Assembly: GCA_017453765.1 (NCBI GenBank)
Contig: JAFTEG010000181.1
Coordinates: 1 to 6,724, forward strand
Source of the DNA: Selenomonadaceae bacterium
GTDB taxonomy: Bacteria > Bacillota > Negativicutes > Selenomonadales > Selenomonadaceae
Length of the DNA stretch: 6,724 bases
Direction of reading: 5' to 3'
The notes under the pieces were generated by a model. That model had not been told where the DNA came from. It saw only the letters and a list, made by a program, of their open reading frames with translations, and ran no database searches. The translations under genes were made by a program, and so were the position numbers. Of the stretch, positions 1 to 5,161 are shown one piece after another. Position 1 is the first letter of the stretch, and every line of letters starts with the position of its first letter.

Positions 1-983
1 ATACGGTGAATGTACGTTTCAACGTCACGCGGCACGTCATAGCTTATAACGTGCGTAATGCCTTCAACGTCAAGCCCGCGCGCCGCAATGTCCGTAGCCA
101 CCAAAATTTGTATCGACGCGTCACGAAATTTTTTCATTACGAAATTTCTCTGCTGTTGAGTTAAATCGCCGTGAAGTTCGTCTACCGAAAATTTTTTCAG
201 TGCGGCAAGCTCCAACGCCAATTTCGACGCGCCTTCCTTCGTGGCACAGAAAATTATTGCAAGGTACGGATTTTCCGCGTCCAAAATTTCCGTAAGCCTT
301 GCGAATTTTTTTTCCGGCTTAACTTTCACGACGACTTGATTAATATTTTCCAGCGTGACTTTTTGCGGCTCAATCAAAATTTCAAGCGGCTTGCTCATAA
401 ATTCTGCGGCGAGTTGGCGCACTCTTACCGGCATTGTCGCGGAGCATAAAATTAATTGGCGGTCATTCGCCGTTTCGCGCAGAAGATTTTCTACGTCTTC
501 GATAAAGCCGAGTTTTAAAAGTTCGTCCGCCTCGTCAACAACGATTTTATTGGCGCTTGAAAGTTTAATCGTGCCGCGTCGCAAATGGTCAAGCAACCTG
601 CCGGGCGTACCGATGACAAGTTGCGGCAGGTGTCGAAGTTTACTTTTCTCACGTTCAACGTCCTGCCCGCCGCAAATTAAAATTGTTTCAACTTCATAGA
701 GCGGCGAAATCTGCGCGGCGACTTTTGAAATTTGTGTAGCCAGCTCCCGTGTCGGCGCAATTATCAGCGCTTGCGTCACGGGAATTTTTTTTATGCGTTC
801 AAACGTCGGCAACAAGTACGCCAGTGTTTTGCCGGTGCCGGTTTTCGCTTGTACGATTAAATCGCGTCCCGACCGTGCTTGCGGAATAACTTTTTCCTGC
901 ACCGGCGTCGCGTCGATTATGCCTTGACGTTTTAAGAGTTCGCAGACTTCCGCTTTTACTTTTAATTCACTGAATTTTGACAT
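1..983 (-). CDS. DEAD-box ATP-dependent RNA helicase (C-terminus cut by window edge)
   Basis: This is an ATP-dependent RNA helicase of superfamily 2, expected in the cytoplasm in ribosome assembly or mRNA turnover. The 327 visible residues carry the motifs in order: an N-terminal Q motif (F4 and TPVQ at 26-29), Walker A AKTGTGKT (46-53, K52), PTRELA (77-82), TPGR (126-129), DEAD (150-153), SAT (181-183), an IIFC motif IV, and motif V ATDIAARGLD (about 296-305). The sequence stops at YIHR, the start of motif VI, so the remainder and the C-terminal extension lie outside. The ATG at 981-983 follows a GGAGGT at 991-996 with suitable spacing, and a near-consensus promoter lies just upstream. The missing C-terminus is what would separate CshA-like from DbpA-like or other subfamilies, so I give no symbol. 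The family call is very secure. Confidence 0.97.
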   Translation of the reverse strand, partial: MSKFSELKVKAEVCELLKRQGIIDATPVQEKVIPQARSGRDLIVQAKTGTGKTLAYLLPTFERIKKIPVTQALIIAPTRELATQISKVAAQISPLYEVETILICGGQDVEREKSKLRHLPQLVIGTPGRLLDHLRRGTIKLSSANKIVVDEADELLKLGFIEDVENLLRETANDRQLILCSATMPVRVRQLAAEFMSKPLEILIEPQKVTLENINQVVVKVKPEKKFARLTEILDAENPYLAIIFCATKEGASKLALELAALKKFSVDELHGDLTQQQRNFVMKKFRDASIQILVATDIAARGLDVEGITHVISYDVPRDVETYIHR

Positions 984-1026
984 GGTAAAAACCTCCAAAC
1001 ATTTTTGAGTGACATAAAATCAAAAA

Positions 1027-1055
1027 ATTTTAGCAAGTGCAAATTGCGCTGTCAA
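1027..1055 (-). promoter_or_regulatory. Sigma-A promoter of the DEAD-box helicase gene
   Basis: Read on the minus strand, TTGACA (1050-1055) and TAAAAT (1027-1032) are separated by exactly 17 bp. The -35 is perfect and the -10 matches five of six. Transcription should begin near 1020, leaving a short leader of about 36 nt that contains the GGAGGT at 991-996. Inferred from sequence only. Confidence 0.82.
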
Positions 1056-1063
1056 TATTAGTT

Positions 1064-1112
1064 AAGAGTGAAGAGTGAAGAGTACTCTTCCCTCTTCCCT
1101 AATCACTCTTCC
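1064..1112. repeat. Seven tandem heptamers forming a purine/pyrimidine palindrome
   Basis: Three plus-strand heptamers (AAGAGTG, AAGAGTG, AAGAGTA; 1064-1084) are followed by four heptamers in the opposite orientation (CTCTTCC, CTCTTCC, CTAATCA, CTCTTCC; 1085-1112). The junction gives a perfect 14-bp palindrome, GAAGAGTACTCTTC, at 1077-1090. The cluster lies between the two divergent promoters and overlaps neither hexamer pair. It may be a neutral repeat, a hairpin or an operator; the sequence does not decide. Related heptamer clusters occur at 2625-2666 and 5541-5582. Confidence 0.8.
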
Positions 1113-1122
1113 CCAAAAACTC

Positions 1123-1151
1123 TTGACAATGCGCGGCGTTTTGATTATTAT
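1123..1151 (+). promoter_or_regulatory. Sigma-A promoter of rplM-rpsI
   Basis: TTGACA (1123-1128) and TATTAT (1146-1151) are separated by 17 bp: a perfect -35, and a -10 matching five of six. Transcription is predicted to start around 1158, giving a leader of about 68 nt before the rplM start. This places rplM as the first gene of its own operon here. Confidence 0.85.
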
Positions 1152-1156
1152 AGCGC

Positions 1157-1215
1157 GTACAGTTCAAAGTTCACAGCCCCGGACGTTTGGACGTTCTTTA
1201 GTATGTACTTGGAGG
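1157..1215 (+). ncRNA. Candidate L13-type autoregulatory leader in the rplM 5' UTR
   Basis: The leader can fold into nested helices: GUAC 1157-1160 with GUAC 1205-1208, AAAG 1166-1169 with CUUU 1196-1199, and an inner hairpin ACGU 1183-1186 with ACGU 1191-1194 closed by UUGG. The outer helix ends just before the GGAGG at 1211-1215, so folding could affect translation initiation. An L13 leader family upstream of rplM is known in Firmicutes. The individual helices here are short (4 bp each), so membership is an inference from position and pairing. Confidence 0.35.
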
Positions 1216-1225
1216 AAAAATTTTT

Positions 1226-1669
1226 ATGAAAGATACGTATATGGCAAAGCCCGGCAGTGTCGAAAAAAAATGGTACGTAATCGACGCTGAAGGTCAAGTT
1301 GTCGGGCGTCTCGCGGCGGAAGTTGCAAAAATTTTGCGCGGTAAAAATAAACCGGAATTTACTCCGCACGTTGATACCGGCGATTATGTAATAGTAATTA
1401 ATGCGGCAAAGGCTGTATTTACAGGCAAAAAACTTCGCAAAAAAGTTTACTTCCATCACACCGGCTATCCCGGAGGCGGCAAGTACGCTACTGCAGGCGA
1501 ATGGATGAAAAAATTCCCCAACCGCGTAATTGAACATGCAGTCAAGGGAATGTTGCCGAAAAATAAACTCGGTGCCGATTTGTTCAGAAAACTTTACGTC
1601 TATGAAGGTGCAGACCACCCGCACGCAGGTCAAAAGCCCGAAGAAGTAAAAATCGAACCGCGTCATTGA
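1226..1669 (+). CDS. rplM: 50S ribosomal protein L13
   Basis: L13 is an early-assembling large-subunit protein that binds 23S rRNA. The 147-residue product has the usual family length and its conserved blocks: the [18 protein letters not shown]-terminus, [34 protein letters not shown] in the core, the TGKK segment, the HHTGYPGG loop, and [16 protein letters not shown] followed by LYVYEG-x-x-HPH-x-x-Q-x-P near the end. The ATG at 1226 has a GGAGG at 1211-1215 with 10-nt spacing. The in-frame ATG at 1241 would remove a conserved N-terminal stretch and lacks an equally placed ribosome binding site. It is followed after 15 nt by rpsI, the standard bacterial pairing. Confidence 0.98.
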   Translation: MKDTYMAKPGSVEKKWYVIDAEGQVVGRLAAEVAKILRGKNKPEFTPHVDTGDYVIVINAAKAVFTGKKLRKKVYFHHTGYPGGGKYATAGEWMKKFPNRVIEHAVKGMLPKNKLGADLFRKLYVYEGADHPHAGQKPEEVKIEPRH

Positions 1670-1684
1670 TAGAGGTGAAAAAAT

Positions 1685-2077
1685 ATGGATAATGTAAGTT
1701 ACTACGGCACGGGACGCCGTAAAAGTTCAATAGCGCGTGTTCGTTTAATTCCCGGCAACGGTCAAGTCACGATTAACGGTCGCGCAATGGAAGAGTATTT
1801 CGGTCTTAAGACGTTGGAGCTTATCGTTCGTCAGCCGCTGGTTTTGACTGAAATGAATGACAAGTACGACGTTGTTGCAAGCGTTAAAGGCGGCGGCACT
1901 TCAGGTCAGGCGGGCGCTATTCGTCATGGCATTACGCGCGCTCTTATGGAATTAAATTCCGAACTTCGCCCCGCACTTAAAAAAGCCGGTTTTGTCACGC
2001 GCGATCCTCGTGAAAAAGAACGTCGCAAGTACGGTCTCAAAAAAGCAAGAAAAGCTTCACAATTCTCGAAACGTTAA
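1685..2077 (+). CDS. rpsI: 30S ribosomal protein S9
   Basis: S9 is a small-subunit head protein whose C-terminal tail reaches the P-site tRNA. The 130-residue product has the expected length and signature: [16 protein letters not shown] at the N-terminus, the [19 protein letters not shown] block around residues 69-87, the basic segment [25 protein letters not shown], and the invariant SKR C-terminus. A ribosome binding site, AGAGGTGA, sits at 1671-1678. The gene begins 15 nt after the rplM stop and must share its transcript. A strong hairpin terminator follows at 2106. Confidence 0.98.
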   Translation: MDNVSYYGTGRRKSSIARVRLIPGNGQVTINGRAMEEYFGLKTLELIVRQPLVLTEMNDKYDVVASVKGGGTSGQAGAIRHGITRALMELNSELRPALKKAGFVTRDPREKERRKYGLKKARKASQFSKR

Positions 2078-2105
2078 AAATATCCAAGAATTTTTTATAC
2101 AAATT

Positions 2106-2144
2106 ACGCGATATCCTCTGTTACGGCGGGATGTCGCGTTTTTT
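2106..2144 (+). terminator. Rho-independent terminator of rplM-rpsI
   Basis: An uninterrupted 11-bp stem (2106-2116 with 2129-2139, one G-U pair) carries a 12-nt loop and runs into TTTTTT at 2139-2144. It lies 29 nt after the rpsI stop. Confidence 0.92.
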
Positions 2145-2185
2145 AATTTCTTGAGTTTTTTCATTAAAATCGCGGTACGGACAAG

Positions 2186-2207
2186 CTCAGACTTCTTTAA
2201 GTCGGAG
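2186..2207 (+). other. Small inverted repeat upstream of the cupin promoter
   Basis: CTC-A-GACTT (2186-2194) can pair with AAGTC-G-GAG (2199-2207) around a CTTT loop, with one A-G mismatch. It lies 12 bp upstream of the -35 hexamer at 2219, so it is not part of the cupin transcript. It could be a protein-binding inverted repeat or chance. There is no T-tract, so it is not a terminator. Confidence 0.35.
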
Positions 2208-2218
2208 TAGATGACTTC

Positions 2219-2247
2219 TTGACAAGGCAATTTGTAAATGTTATTCT
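2219..2247 (+). promoter_or_regulatory. Sigma-A promoter of the cupin gene
   Basis: TTGACA (2219-2224) and TATTCT (2242-2247) lie 17 bp apart; the -10 matches four of six. Predicted start near 2254 leaves a leader of under 30 nt containing AAGGA at 2266-2270. The TTG in this -35 could be misread as a start codon for an N-terminally extended cupin. Confidence 0.7.
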
Positions 2248-2265
2248 TGCCAAAAATTTAGAGCA

Positions 2266-2270
2266 AAGGA
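2266..2270 (+). promoter_or_regulatory. Ribosome binding site fixing the cupin start at 2282
   Basis: AAGGA sits 11 nt before the ATG at 2282. The upstream in-frame TTG at 2219 is within the promoter -35, so the ATG is the supported start. Confidence 0.65.
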
Positions 2271-2281
2271 TAGTGAAATTA

Positions 2282-2623
2282 ATGCCGATTGTAGAAAGCA
2301 AAACCATCTGGTCAATGAATCGCGCAGGCGGCAAGGGCGAAGTGCAGATAACATTCCTTCTGCCGCAGAATCAGCCTACGGAAAATTGCCAAATGTTTTC
2401 AAAGGTCACCATTCCTAAAGGCGCGTCGCTCGGAGTCCATAAGCACGAAGGCAACACCGAAACGTACCACATTTTGCAGGGCAAGGGGCTTTATACCGAT
2501 AACGACAAGACGTATGAAGTCGGCGTCGGCGATACTACCTTCTGCGCGGATGGCGAACGTCACGGCATTGAAAGCATTGGTGACGAGGATTTAATTTTTA
2601 TCGCGCTGATTATAAAAAGCTAA
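2282..2623 (+). CDS. Small single-domain cupin protein
   Basis: A 113-residue protein that is essentially one cupin beta-barrel, expected in the cytoplasm. Cupin motif 1 is clear: a Gly-led segment with VHKHEGNTETYHILQGKG, giving the two His, the Glu and a following His typical of a metal site. Motif 2 is GDTTFCADGERHGI, supplying the final His. The shape resembles stand-alone cupins of the mannose-6-phosphate-isomerase-like or RmlC-like type, but substrate and reaction cannot be read from the sequence; sugar binding, metal binding or small-molecule dioxygenation are all possible. The start is set by the promoter at 2219-2247 and AAGGA at 2266. The gene looks monocistronic, with terminators on either side. 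Confidence 0.9.
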   Translation: MPIVESKTIWSMNRAGGKGEVQITFLLPQNQPTENCQMFSKVTIPKGASLGVHKHEGNTETYHILQGKGLYTDNDKTYEVGVGDTTFCADGERHGIESIGDEDLIFIALIIKS

Positions 2624-2624
2624 T

Positions 2625-2666
2625 AGGGAACAGGGATTAGAAATTAGGGAACAGGGAACAGAATTA
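2625..2666 (+). repeat. Six tandem purine-rich heptamers after the cupin gene
   Basis: Immediately after the cupin stop come six exact 7-nt units: AGGGAAC, AGGGATT, AGAAATT, AGGGAAC, AGGGAAC, AGAATTA. Three are identical and the others share the AGRRAWT pattern. The cluster lies between the stop codon and the terminator, so it would be transcribed in the 3' UTR. See the related clusters at 1064-1112 and 5541-5582. Confidence 0.85.
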
Positions 2667-2700
2667 AAACCTAAAATCTACCGGTTAAAAGTTACAAGCT

Positions 2701-2739
2701 AACCGCTGACAAAAATTTTTTGATTCAGCGGTTTTTTTT
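2701..2739 (+). terminator. Rho-independent terminator of the cupin gene
   Basis: AACCGCTGA (2701-2709) pairs perfectly with TCAGCGGTT (2725-2733) around a 15-nt loop, followed by eight T at 2732-2739. The arrangement is typical and separates the cupin from the next gene. Confidence 0.9.
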
Positions 2740-2799
2740 GTGCATTTAATCAAAATCATAAACTTTTCATAAAACTATGTTAAACTGCAAAAACACGAA

Positions 2800-2807
2800 A
2801 GGGGGTG
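2800..2807 (+). promoter_or_regulatory. Ribosome binding site fixing the start at 2814
   Basis: AGGGGGTG at 2800-2807 is 6 nt before the ATG at 2814. The alternative in-frame GTG at 2805 lies inside this site, so the ATG is preferred. Confidence 0.7.
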
Positions 2808-2813
2808 AAAAAT

Positions 2814-3233
2814 ATGACTTCCATTGAACAAAACAAAAAAAATATCGAACGGTTCAAAGATTGTATCAATACGAACGACAAAAATTTGGCAGAGGAGCTT
2901 ATTGCGGCGGACGCGGAATTTGCAAGTTTGATTTCGACGCAAAAACTTTACGGCGGCAAAGGCTATCTGTCGGTGGTAGATTTTATGCGCAAAAGTTTTT
3001 CTGACATTCACTGGGAAATTGTCGATATGGCGGCGGAAGGTGATAAAGTTGCCGTAAGTTGGACTTGCTCCGGCACGCATGACGGTGAATTTATGGGCAT
3101 GGCGCCTACCGGCAAAAAGTTTTCTTTCAGCTGTATGAATTTTTATTATTTTAATGAGGACGGAAAAATTATAAAGGACGTGGCGGCAAAAGGGTTAATC
3201 GGTCTTTTGGAAGATTTAGGCTTGTCAAAATAA
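2814..3233 (+). CDS. SnoaL-like / ester-cyclase family protein (NTF2-like fold)
   Basis: A 139-residue protein with the layout of the SnoaL-like polyketide/ester cyclase family: an N-terminal helix pair (roughly residues 1-30), a loop with YGGKGY, a helix DFMRKSFSD, then the sheet IHWEIVDMAAEGDKVAVSW. The diagnostic part is TCSGTHDGEFMGMAPTGKKF followed by FYYFNEDGKIIKDVAA, matching the GTHxGxFxGxxPTGK and Y-x-F-x-x-GKI patterns of the family. In bacteria with no polyketide cluster these are usually of unknown function. No biosynthetic genes lie nearby, so a polyketide role is not supported here. The C-terminus GLIGLLEDLGL matches relatives. No terminator separates it from the PIN-TRAM gene 36 nt downstream, so co-transcription is likely. 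I could not identify a convincing promoter of its own. Confidence 0.85.
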   Translation: MTSIEQNKKNIERFKDCINTNDKNLAEELIAADAEFASLISTQKLYGGKGYLSVVDFMRKSFSDIHWEIVDMAAEGDKVAVSWTCSGTHDGEFMGMAPTGKKFSFSCMNFYYFNEDGKIIKDVAAKGLIGLLEDLGLSK

Positions 3234-3254
3234 AAATTTATAAATTAACAAAAC

Positions 3255-3262
3255 GGGAGGTG
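3255..3262 (+). promoter_or_regulatory. Ribosome binding site supporting a TTG start at 3270
   Basis: GGGAGGTG at 3255-3262 is a near-perfect anti-16S match. The TTG at 3270 is correctly spaced from it (9 nt after GGAGG), whereas the first in-frame ATG at 3282 is 21 nt away. This favours a TTG start. Confidence 0.75.
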
Positions 3263-3269
3263 AACGTTT

Positions 3270-4565
3270 TTGGATAAAGTAATGAAATTTTTTATAACAT
3301 TGACAATGGTAATAGCCGGCGGGGCGCTTTTAAAATGGGCAAGCCCGCTTTTGGCAGAAATTATCACTGTAGAATTTTTTCAAATGGACACGGGCATTTT
3401 TCGCCTGACGCTGGCAAGTTTAATCTGTATAATTTTCGGCGCAGTGTTAGGCGGAATTGCGGGGTGGCTCGTGTCGCCGTTTTGTATCGGCAAACTGCGG
3501 AGCTTTACTTCATTTGTAGAAAAGCAGCTTAGCAAAATGCCGATAAACGACGTTGTTGCCGGCTCAATCGGTCTGGCATTGGGACTTATAATAGCAAATT
3601 TATTGGGTAACGCCTTCTCCCGCATTCCCGTTGTAGGTGACTACATTCCTATCATTTTCAGTATAGTTTTCGGCTATCTCGGAATACATTTAACAATAAA
3701 AAAGCGCAAAGAAATTACAAGCGCATTTGATTTTATGTCGCGGCTCAAAGAAATTATGAAGGCGCGTGAAATGGAGCGTGCCGCCAAAAAACTTTCAAAA
3801 AATAAAGCTGAAGACGCTGAAATAGATTCAGACGTTAAGATTGAAGAAACTGCGAATATTGAACCTGTCGAAGAAAATTTGGAAGTTGAAAGACCTAAAG
3901 TCAGTTTGATTAAAGTTAAGAAAGCTAAGCTTGACGCTGTTGAAGACGCTGAAACGGAAAATCAGCCGAATCACAATTACAAACTGCTTGACACAAACGT
4001 AATAATTGACGGTCGCATTGCGGACATTTGTAAAACCGGCTTTTTGGAAGGCAGGATTTTAATTCCCGTCTTCGTGTTGGAGGAACTTCAATATATTGCC
4101 GATTCGTCGGACAGTCTGCGTCGCGTACGCGGAAGGCGCGGGCTTGATATTTTGCAAAAGATTCGTGAAGATGAGGCGCTGGAAGTTGAAGTGATGAACG
4201 TTGACTTCGACGACATTCACGGCGTTGACTCAAAACTTGTTCGCCTCGCGCAGAAGGTTGGCGGCAAAATTATCACCAATGATTACAATTTGAATAAGGT
4301 TGCACAACTGCGCGGCGTCGAAGTTTTAAACATAAACGATCTTTCAAATGCCGTAAAGCCGGTTGTAATTCCAGGCGAAACCATGAAAGTGCAAGTTGTA
4401 CGTGACGGCAAGGAACCGGGTCAAGGCGTCGCGTACCTTGAAGACGGCACGATGATTGTCATTGAAAACGGTCACAGATATTTGAGCAGGACGATTTCTG
4501 TTGAGGTTACGTCCGCTCTTCAAACTTCCGCAGGCAGAATGATTTTTGCCAAGCCGCGCACTTAA
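3270..4565 (+). CDS. yacL: Membrane-anchored PIN-TRAM domain protein (YacL family)
   Basis: A 431-residue protein combining a membrane domain, a PIN nuclease-fold domain and a TRAM RNA-binding domain. Four hydrophobic segments are visible, about 6-28, 46-69, 94-113 and 125-143. A highly charged linker (about 144-236) follows. The PIN domain begins at YKLLDTNVIIDGR (D241) and continues with VLEEL (E271/E272), VDSKL (D320) and TNDYN (D338), giving the acidic residues of a PIN active site. The TRAM domain runs from about 366 (VIPGETMKV, GQGVAYLEDGTMIVIENG) to the end. The cytoplasmic part is expected to act on RNA, although the natural substrate of this family is unsettled. YacL relatives are usually about 350-370 residues, so the linker is unusually long. 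The start is a TTG with a strong GGGAGGTG. It lies 36 nt after the SnoaL-like gene and is followed by a terminator, not by ispD as in many Firmicutes. It is not a VapC toxin: there is no antitoxin gene beside it and the architecture differs. Confidence 0.95.
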   Translation: MDKVMKFFITLTMVIAGGALLKWASPLLAEIITVEFFQMDTGIFRLTLASLICIIFGAVLGGIAGWLVSPFCIGKLRSFTSFVEKQLSKMPINDVVAGSIGLALGLIIANLLGNAFSRIPVVGDYIPIIFSIVFGYLGIHLTIKKRKEITSAFDFMSRLKEIMKAREMERAAKKLSKNKAEDAEIDSDVKIEETANIEPVEENLEVERPKVSLIKVKKAKLDAVEDAETENQPNHNYKLLDTNVIIDGRIADICKTGFLEGRILIPVFVLEELQYIADSSDSLRRVRGRRGLDILQKIREDEALEVEVMNVDFDDIHGVDSKLVRLAQKVGGKIITNDYNLNKVAQLRGVEVLNINDLSNAVKPVVIPGETMKVQVVRDGKEPGQGVAYLEDGTMIVIENGHRYLSRTISVEVTSALQTSAGRMIFAKPRT

Positions 4566-4566
4566 G

Positions 4567-4633
4567 TCAGATTAAAATTTTGTCAGATTAAAACTTAATT
4601 CAGCGTATAAATTAACTCAGCTTTAATTAACGG
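4567..4633 (+). repeat. Four degenerate TCAG-headed repeats in the yacL-like 3' UTR
   Basis: TCAG recurs at 4567, 4583, 4600 and 4617, that is with periods of 16, 17 and 17 nt, each followed by an AT-rich TTAA-containing stretch. The first two units share GTCAGATTAAAA exactly (4566-4577 and 4582-4593). This looks like a decayed tandem repeat between the stop codon and the terminator. No function is evident. Confidence 0.6.
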
Positions 4634-4636
4634 CAC

Positions 4637-4671
4637 TAAAAAAACCGTCCGTAACTGGGCGGTCTTTTTTT
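4637..4671. terminator. Bidirectional terminator between convergent genes
   Basis: ACCGTCC (4644-4650) pairs with GGGCGGT (4657-4663) around GTAACT, with one G-U pair on the plus strand. A run of A precedes the stem (4638-4644) and a run of T follows (4665-4671). It should stop transcription of the PIN-TRAM gene and, read in reverse, that of the minus-strand gene ending at 4706. Confidence 0.88.
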
Positions 4672-4705
4672 ATGCTAAAGAAAATATGGCGGAAACTTTA
4701 TAGCA

Positions 4706-5041
4706 TTAAAAATGATTTACGACGTAATGATAAATGTTCGACGCTACGGGAGATGAGCCGCCGTTTACGTAGCCTTCATAGCCTTCTGAATTTCTGTAGA
4801 AGGGGCTGCCGTTGTACGGAAAGAAACTGTAATTCAAGTAGTCATAACCTGCGCGGACGCGGCAATTAAAGCTGTACGGACGGTAGCTCCTTATGACGAC
4901 CGTTTCTGTCAGAAGGTAAACCGGTGAACCGTCGCTGTAATTGCCGACAAAAACTTCGGCGGCCTCCGTGCGCTGATTAAAACCGCATGCAACTACAAGC
5001 GCAACGGCTAAAACCATCAGCATTGAAAACTTTTTAAGCAT
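4706..5041 (-). CDS. Small Tyr-rich exported protein of unknown function
   Basis: A 111-residue protein with a classic signal peptide: basic MLKK, then a hydrophobic stretch to about residue 18. Two processing routes are possible. VVAC (16-19) fits a lipobox, giving a lipoprotein starting at C19; a signal peptidase I cut near TEAA (25-28) would release a soluble protein starting EVFVGNYSDG. The mature part of about 83 residues has 13 Tyr and segments VYLLTETVVI, YDYLNYSFFPYNGSPFY and a C-terminal YHYVVNHF. I recognise the EV(F/Y)VG-Y-DG-x-x-VYLLT pattern as resembling small exported proteins of Selenomonadaceae; this is from memory and unverified. Function is unknown; cell-envelope attachment is an inference. 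The start is supported by GGGAGGTG at 5049-5056, and the gene has its own promoter. Confidence 0.85.
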   Translation of the reverse strand: MLKKFSMLMVLAVALVVACGFNQRTEAAEVFVGNYSDGSPVYLLTETVVIRSYRPYSFNCRVRAGYDYLNYSFFPYNGSPFYRNSEGYEGYVNGGSSPVASNIYHYVVNHF

Positions 5042-5059
5042 GGTAAAGCACCTCCCAAA

Positions 5060-5089
5060 AAATTTTACAAAACCTAAATTTTACAAAAC
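5060..5089 (-). repeat. 14-nt direct repeat in the leader of the exported-protein gene
   Basis: AAATTTTACAAAAC occurs identically at 5060-5073 and 5076-5089 (plus-strand reading), 16 nt apart. Both copies lie between the promoter and the ribosome binding site of the gene starting at 5041, so they are transcribed. They could be a regulator or RNA-protein binding site, or a local duplication. Confidence 0.7.
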
Positions 5090-5107
5090 GGCTAATAACT
5101 TATCGGT

Positions 5108-5136
5108 ATTATATCGAAACAATTTCTTTCATACAA
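5108..5136 (-). promoter_or_regulatory. Sigma-A promoter of the exported-protein gene
   Basis: Read on the minus strand, TTGTAT (5131-5136) and a perfect TATAAT (5108-5113) are 17 bp apart. Transcription would start near 5101, about 60 nt before the ATG at 5041. This makes the gene independent of the upstream minus-strand unit. Confidence 0.8.
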
Positions 5137-5161
5137 GATTAACATTCGGTTAAAAATTTTT

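Noticed and set aside
1148..1666. Minus-strand reading frame opposite rplM
   Set aside because: It is the antisense shadow of a clear ribosomal protein gene, with no ribosome binding site or recognisable product.
2186..2207. Terminator upstream of the cupin gene
   Set aside because: The hairpin is short with a mismatch and is not followed by a run of T; the real rpsI terminator is at 2106-2144.
2219..2281. N-terminal extension of the cupin starting at TTG 2219
   Set aside because: The TTG is part of a TTGACA -35 box with a spaced -10, so it is upstream of the predicted transcript; no ribosome binding site precedes it and the extension does not match cupin sequence.
2814..3233. Polyketide biosynthesis enzyme
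   Set aside because: Only the SnoaL-like fold is seen; no polyketide synthase or tailoring genes are present, and many family members are not in such pathways.
3270..4565. VapC-type toxin of a toxin-antitoxin system
   Set aside because: The PIN domain is joined to four membrane segments and a C-terminal TRAM domain, and no antitoxin-like gene is adjacent.
5114..5161. Terminator after the Cys-rich gene
   Set aside because: Only a weak GTTAAA/TTTAAC pairing around an AT-rich loop is available, with no convincing GC stem; left uncalled.
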